Shown piece after piece: positions 34,416 to 38,317 of a DNA stretch of 38,317 bases. The DNA lies in contig JBNJEA010000011.1 of assembly GCA_051745395.1 (NCBI GenBank), forward strand, positions 1 to 38,317, read 5' to 3'. The notes under the pieces are model-generated. The model was not told where the DNA came from, searched no databases, and was given only the letters and a program-made list of their open reading frames with translations. The DNA is from JBNJEA01 sp051745395 (GTDB lineage Bacteria > Desulfobacterota > Desulfobacteria > Desulfobacterales > Desulfosalsimonadaceae). The number at the start of each line of letters is the position of its first letter. The stretch's first letter is position 1. Made by a program: the position numbers and the translations under genes.

Positions 34416-35312
34416 ATGGAGATGAACAAACCCGTAAGAAAAACAATTGAAGTGGACGGCGCGGAAATTTCGGCGCTGGAAGCCGGACCGGAACAGGGGT
34501 TGCCGGTGGTGTGCGTCCATGGAATCCCGACGGGCGCCGAGCTGTGGCGTGATGTCATTACCCGGCTGGCAGCGGCCGGATACCGGGCCTATGCCCCGGA
34601 CATGCCCGGCTACGGTCAGACGCGCATGAAAGCCGGCGGCGATTATTCCCTGGCCGGGGCGGCCGAGGCCATTGCCTCCTGGATGCAGCAAAGAGACATC
34701 GCCCCCGCGGCATTCGTGGCGCATGATATCGGCGGCGGGGCCGTGGAAATCCTTTCGGTCCGCTATCCGGAGCTGGTGGATCAGATTGTTTTTTCCAATG
34801 CCATTGTCGGCGATTCCTGGCCCGTGGCCCCGCTCCGCATGCTGCAATGGCTCGCAACGATGCGGCTTTTTTCGATAATCGCCGCATCCGGCCTGTATCA
34901 TATCGATCCCTATTTACACCATCAGCTCAAACGGTGCTTTGCCGATCCGAAGCTGGCGGGCCGCGAAGATATCCGGAACCGGATCTTTTTCGACGGCAAA
35001 ATGGTCACCCCTGTGGGCCGTCGTGCCTTTGCCTGCCATTTAAACGCCCTGGACAACACCCAGACCAAAGCCGTTGAACCCCAACTGGCCGAACTCGATG
35101 TGTCCGTGCTGTTGCTGTGGGGCGGCCAGGATCCCTTCCAGCCCTGGCAGGGGCCCGGAAAGCGGTTGCAGGAGTGGTTTCCCCGTGCGGATGTGGAAAT
35201 AATAGACAACGCGGGTCATTTTTCAATGCTGGATCAGCCCGGGGCCTATGCCGAGCGTTTGATCTGCTGGTTGGACGCCGAATGCGAAAAAGTCGATTCC
35301 CGCTTTCCCTGA
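34416..35312 (+). CDS. alpha/beta hydrolase with Asp nucleophile motif (dehalogenase/epoxide hydrolase-like)
   Basis: This 298-residue hydrolase begins MEMNKPVRKT (start 34416, AGGG 8 nt upstream; 34422 is possible). It has the oxyanion HG in VCVHGIPTGAELW, the nucleophile elbow as VAHDIGGGAV, an acid in GGQDPFQPW, and the catalytic His in IDNAGHFSML. At the elbow the usual G-x-S-x-G is replaced by H-D-I-G-G, so Asp is the nucleophile, as in haloalkane dehalogenases, fluoroacetate dehalogenases and epoxide hydrolases. A cap domain lies between about residues 135 and 215. The substrate is not determinable. Confidence 0.88.
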   Translation: MEMNKPVRKTIEVDGAEISALEAGPEQGLPVVCVHGIPTGAELWRDVITRLAAAGYRAYAPDMPGYGQTRMKAGGDYSLAGAAEAIASWMQQRDIAPAAFVAHDIGGGAVEILSVRYPELVDQIVFSNAIVGDSWPVAPLRMLQWLATMRLFSIIAASGLYHIDPYLHHQLKRCFADPKLAGREDIRNRIFFDGKMVTPVGRRAFACHLNALDNTQTKAVEPQLAELDVSVLLLWGGQDPFQPWQGPGKRLQEWFPRADVEIIDNAGHFSMLDQPGAYAERLICWLDAECEKVDSRFP

Positions 35313-35354
35313 CGCATCGGAAATGATTTTTTTGTGAAAAGGAGCTTTACAGAA

Positions 35355-36131
35355 ATGCCCAACCCGAGCGATGCCAACATATACGGAACCCGAACCCAGC
35401 TCAGCAAAGACCAGACCTTTTGTTTTACCTGTCATCCCGGCGTGCCCTGTTTTACCCGGTGCTGCCACAATACGGATATGTATCTGTATCCCTATGATAT
35501 CATCCGGTTGAAAAACCGGCTGAACATGACCTCGGATGCTTTTCTGGACCGCCATACCGTCACCGCCGTGCGCGAAAACCCCTATTTTCCGCACGTGATG
35601 CTCAAAATGGCCGATACCGCAAAGAAACCGTGCCCGTTTTTAAGCGATCAGGGCTGCACGGTTTACGAGGACCGCCCGTTTTCCTGCCGCGCCTATCCCC
35701 TGGAGCCCGCTGTTTCCCGGCAGCCGGGCCATGAGGGGGAAACGCTTTTTTTTATCGTGCGCCACCCCTATTGCGAGGGACACGAGACCGATAACGCCCT
35801 GACGGTTGCCGAATGGATTGCCGACCAGGAAATGGAGCCGTTTCTTGAAAACAACGCCGCCTGGGTGGCAGTGGATTCGATTTTGCGAAACAACCCCTGG
35901 GGCGATTCGGGCGTGCAAAGCCCGGCCCTGAAAATGGCGTTTATGGCCTGTTTCAATGTGGACGCCTTCCGGGAGTTTGTGTTTACCAGTTCCTTTCTGG
36001 AGCGCTTTGCCATTGCGCAGGATCGCCTGGACGCCATGCGGGCCGACGACAAGGCGTTGTTGCTGTTCGGATTCGATTGGGTGCGGTTTCTGTTGACCAA
36101 TGGCGGGCCGGTGGCGGCCATGAAGCGATAA
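35355..36131 (+). CDS. YkgJ-family cysteine cluster protein
   Basis: This 258-residue protein has the YkgJ/CxxCxnC pattern: FCFTCHPGVPCFTRCCHNT, LYPYDIIRLKNRLNMT, and later CPFLSDQGCTVYEDRPFSCRAYP, a set of conserved Cys that binds Zn or an Fe-S cluster in this poorly characterised family. The start at 35355 has AAAAGGAGC at 10 nt; the GTG at 35334 lies upstream of that site and is unlikely. The second half is mainly helical and ends FDWVRFLLTNGG. Role unknown; members are common in anaerobes. Confidence 0.86.
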   Translation: MPNPSDANIYGTRTQLSKDQTFCFTCHPGVPCFTRCCHNTDMYLYPYDIIRLKNRLNMTSDAFLDRHTVTAVRENPYFPHVMLKMADTAKKPCPFLSDQGCTVYEDRPFSCRAYPLEPAVSRQPGHEGETLFFIVRHPYCEGHETDNALTVAEWIADQEMEPFLENNAAWVAVDSILRNNPWGDSGVQSPALKMAFMACFNVDAFREFVFTSSFLERFAIAQDRLDAMRADDKALLLFGFDWVRFLLTNGGPVAAMKR

Positions 36132-36142
36132 TCTGAGACGGT

Positions 36143-36160
36143 CTTTTTACTTTGCCATCT
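36143..36160. repeat. copy of the 18-mer terminus of element D
   Basis: CTTTTTACTTTGCCATCT here is identical to 20525-20542, which contains one terminus of the palindromic element at the pseudokinase gene. No complementary second terminus is seen within the next 350 nt, so this may be a remnant or half element. It follows the YkgJ stop by 11 nt and is T-rich. Confidence 0.65.
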
Positions 36161-36191
36161 GAAATTGATTTCTGAGCAACTTCAGGTTCAA

Positions 36192-36233
36192 GGTGTAAGG
36201 TGTAAGGTGTAAGGTGTAAGGTTTAAGGTTTAA
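36192..36233 (+). repeat. 7-bp tandem repeat, six units
   Basis: Four exact GGTGTAA units (36192-36219) followed by two GGTTTAA units (36220-36233), with a degenerate GGTGAAA after. The heptamer period is a multiple of neither codon nor helix turn. It is non-coding and probably variable by slippage. Confidence 0.85.
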
Positions 36234-36496
36234 GGTGAAAAGCGCCTGTGCATTCGTCCTTCTGCATCTTCCTTGTATCTACGGCAAACTTGAAAGTCGC
36301 TCAATTTATAGGCTCGGTCTCCCGGGGGAAAGCCGGTAGGGGATTGTTTTCTATGAAGTCTCTTTTTGCGCGCCGCCAGTCAGCCAAGGCGCCACAGGAC
36401 TTACTTTCTGCAAAAATGCCGCCGCGGCGGAAGAAAGCGCTTTTTACGAGTTCATCAACTTTGCGGAAAATATCCCAGTTTCTGTTTCCAAAACGC
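36234..36496. other. non-coding stretch before the histidine kinase 3' end
   Basis: This 263-nt stretch contains a short plus-strand open frame (36248-36511) whose product is basic, compositionally odd and lacks a ribosome site; I do not accept it as a gene. Sequence near 36445-36465 (TTTTTACGAGTTCATCA) looks like a dispersed-repeat fragment of the kind common in related genomes (recollection). Nothing else is recognised. Confidence 0.4.
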
Positions 36497-38284
36497 TCAA
36501 ACGCGGTCTGAAAGCACCTTTCGGACTTTTTCCAGCAGCTCCCCGCTGGCAAACGGTTTTTGCAGCAGTTGCGCGTCTTCGTGCAAAACAAAGTTGGTAT
36601 GGATTTCTTCCCGGTTGTAGCCGCTGCTGAAAAGCACCCGGGCCGCCGGGTTGATCTGCTTAATGGCGTCATGCACGATCCGGCCGCTGCAGCCCGGCAT
36701 GACCACATCGAGCAGGGCCAGATCGATCATTTCGGCATGGGCTTTATAGGTTTCAATGGCCTGGGGCCCGTCCCCGGCGGAAAGCACCTGGAAGCCGGCG
36801 CGTTGCAGAATCCGTTCGATCAAGTGTCTTACCATCCGGTCGTCTTCTGCCACCAGAATGGTTTCATGTCCGGTTTCGCCGTCTATGTTTTCGCTTTCAT
36901 GGGCAGTGGTCGGCTGGACTTCGATGATGGGCAGGTAAATGTGAAACCGGGTGCCTGCAGCGGGTTTGCTGAATACCTCAATGTTGCCATGGTGCTGTTT
37001 GACGATGCCGTAAACGGTGGCAAGGCCCAGTCCGGTGCCCCGGTCCACCGCTTTGGTGGTAAAAAAGGGCTCAAATGCCTGGGCGGCGGTTTCGGCGTCC
37101 ATGCCGCAGCCGGTGTCGACTATGGTAAGCCGTGCATAGCGCCCGGGCAGAAGCTCTTCATCGCCCTTTTCGGCATCTATGTTTATATTCCGGGTTTCGA
37201 TGCGGAGGTCGCCGCCTTCGGGCATGGCATCCCGGGCATTGGCGCAGAGGTGCATCAGTACCTCTTCGATTTGTCCCGGGTCGGCCCAGATCGGTGCCAG
37301 TTGTCTGTCCGGGATAAACCGGAACAAAATATCCGCGCCCAGGGTTTGACGGATTTGGTCGGAAATGCCGTCAATCAGCGCGTTTAGATCCAAGCGTTGC
37401 ATTTGAAGGATCTGGCGCCGACTGAATGCCAGCAATTGGTGGACCAAACCGGCGGCTTTTTCGCCGGCTTGGATGATTTGTTGCAGGTTCTGGCGCTCCG
37501 GCGATGCATCGGCCATGTCCTGCTGGAGCAGATCGGCGTAGCCGTTGATGATTTGCAGCAGGTTGTTGAAATCATGGGCCACGCCGCCGGCCAACTGCCC
37601 GACGGCTTCCATTTTCTGGGCATGCCGCAGTTGGGATTCGAGTTTTTGCCGCTCGGCTTCGGTCTTTTTGTGCTGCGTGATATCGAGTATCGTAAAGCTG
37701 ATGCCCTCGGCCCATTTATGGGCATTCACCGGTGCGGCGTTTAGCAGCAGTTCGATGGGGGTGCCGTCTTTGCACCGCCAGCGGGTTTCGATCCGGCCGA
37801 TGCCCGACCGGGCGATCTGGGCGTAAAGCTCCCGGCCCACCCGCTCGTATTCCGCTTTCGTGAAGTAAAATTTTTCGACTTCGGCGCCTTCGATTTCATC
37901 CCGGTGGTAGCCGAGCATTTCGCAGAGCCGGTCATTGGCCTCATAAATCCGGCGGTTTTCGATCTCGTTGTCTTTTTGTTCCACCCGTAGCATGCCGATG
38001 CCCACCGGTGAGGTGCGGAAAATACTTCGCAGCCTGGCGTTTCGGTTTTGCAGGGCTTTCTGCGCCTTTTTGCGGACGGTCATGTCCCGGATGGTGATCA
38101 GGTAGGCCGGTTTTGCGGCCCAGGTGGTATCGACGGCCTGCAACTCACCGAAAAAATCGGTGCCGTCGGGGCGGCGCAGGTGTACGTTGGTGAGTTCGTC
38201 TTTGTCAAAGGGGATGGGGAGCCGTCCGCCAAGGCCGTTGGATCCGGAAATATTGAAAATCAAACGGGCGGTGGGCCAGTACAA
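36497..38284 (-). CDS. PAS-PAS hybrid histidine kinase with C-terminal receiver
   Basis: This 595-residue protein has a partial PAS domain (1-75, ending AYLITIRDMT), a full PAS/PAC (about 82-205), and HisKA with phospho-acceptor His in GGVAHDFNNLLQIING. HATPase_c follows (N-box HLCANARDAMP, G1 VDTGCGMD, G2 GTGLGLATVYGI). A C-terminal receiver with ILVAEDDRMV and phospho-accepting Asp in LALLDVVMPG ends in LLQKPF. The receiver fused after the kinase is the common hybrid type. The frame opens at TTG 38284, with AAAGGAGAG about 9 nt away. An ATG at 38288 in another frame has closer spacing but reaches a stop after 27 codons. The first PAS lacks its N-terminal half, so the true start or a frameshift near the window edge is unresolved. 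Confidence 0.87.
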   Translation of the reverse strand: MYWPTARLIFNISGSNGLGGRLPIPFDKDELTNVHLRRPDGTDFFGELQAVDTTWAAKPAYLITIRDMTVRKKAQKALQNRNARLRSIFRTSPVGIGMLRVEQKDNEIENRRIYEANDRLCEMLGYHRDEIEGAEVEKFYFTKAEYERVGRELYAQIARSGIGRIETRWRCKDGTPIELLLNAAPVNAHKWAEGISFTILDITQHKKTEAERQKLESQLRHAQKMEAVGQLAGGVAHDFNNLLQIINGYADLLQQDMADASPERQNLQQIIQAGEKAAGLVHQLLAFSRRQILQMQRLDLNALIDGISDQIRQTLGADILFRFIPDRQLAPIWADPGQIEEVLMHLCANARDAMPEGGDLRIETRNINIDAEKGDEELLPGRYARLTIVDTGCGMDAETAAQAFEPFFTTKAVDRGTGLGLATVYGIVKQHHGNIEVFSKPAAGTRFHIYLPIIEVQPTTAHESENIDGETGHETILVAEDDRMVRHLIERILQRAGFQVLSAGDGPQAIETYKAHAEMIDLALLDVVMPGCSGRIVHDAIKQINPAARVLFSSGYNREEIHTNFVLHEDAQLLQKPFASGELLEKVRKVLSDRV

Positions 38285-38317
38285 TCATGCTCTCTCCTTT
38301 TGTGTTCAGTTATTCTG

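Noticed and set aside
36192..36233. CRISPR-like or telomere-like repeat array
   Set aside because: The units are 7 bp, directly abutting and without spacers.
36248..36511. 87-codon open frame as a small basic protein
   Set aside because: No ribosome site; odd composition; it overlaps the kinase 3' end and probable repeat DNA.

Overview
This window reads as a GC-rich chromosome segment from an anaerobic Desulfobacterota (Deltaproteobacteria-type) bacterium, most likely a Desulfosarcina/Desulfatitalea-like sulfate reducer. That assignment is inference. It rests on a selenocysteine formate dehydrogenase with NuoE/NuoF-type partners, an HndB-type ferredoxin, degenerate [FeFe]-hydrogenase-like Fe-S proteins, a sodium-pump decarboxylase beta subunit, and palindromic intergenic repeats of the kind I associate with that group. 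No rRNA, tRNA, CRISPR array or complete transposase is visible.

Left part (1-11.8 kb): a partial Tat/lipoprotein gene and a DUF1207-type outer-membrane protein. Next comes a minus-strand operon of a BioB-like radical SAM enzyme followed by a NitT/TauT-type ABC transporter (binding protein, permease, ATPase). A run of minus-strand housekeeping genes follows: PIN-PhoH ATPase, sodium-pump decarboxylase beta and gamma-like subunits, a stand-alone cyclic-nucleotide-binding (CNB) domain protein, an MFS transporter and an AI-2E family permease.

Middle (11.9-18.7 kb): a promoter overlapped by an inverted repeat drives a DUF1573 protein, a HAD phosphatase and DNA polymerase I. The DUF1573 gene has an in-frame UGA exactly at its conserved CGC motif, with a hairpin just downstream, and is best read as a selenoprotein (U-G-C). 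After polA lie about 1.1 kb without coding, filled by three different palindromic elements. A 59-codon gene and a methionine aminopeptidase with an N-terminal SEC-C zinc motif follow.

Right-centre (18.7-32.7 kb): the most interesting region. On the plus strand are NuoE-like, NuoF-like and selenocysteine formate dehydrogenase genes, probably a ferredoxin/NAD(P)-linked or electron-bifurcating formate dehydrogenase. Divergent from them is a compact minus-strand operon: DRTGG protein, RsbW/RsbT-type ATPase, [FeFe]-hydrogenase-like Fe-S protein with altered H-cluster motifs, second DRTGG protein, PHP phosphoesterase, second GHKL ATPase, HndB-type ferredoxin, CNB-ferredoxin fusion and CNB protein. 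A SidJ-like pseudokinase follows, and its 5' end is overlapped by a 213-bp palindromic element. This looks like a redox-sensing phospho-signalling module attached to formate/NAD(P)H/ferredoxin metabolism.

Right end (32.7-38.3 kb): a ferredoxin-nitroreductase fusion, a small membrane-anchored protein, an alpha/beta hydrolase with an Asp nucleophile motif, a YkgJ-type cysteine-cluster protein, a short tandem repeat, and a PAS-PAS-histidine kinase-receiver protein close to the window edge.
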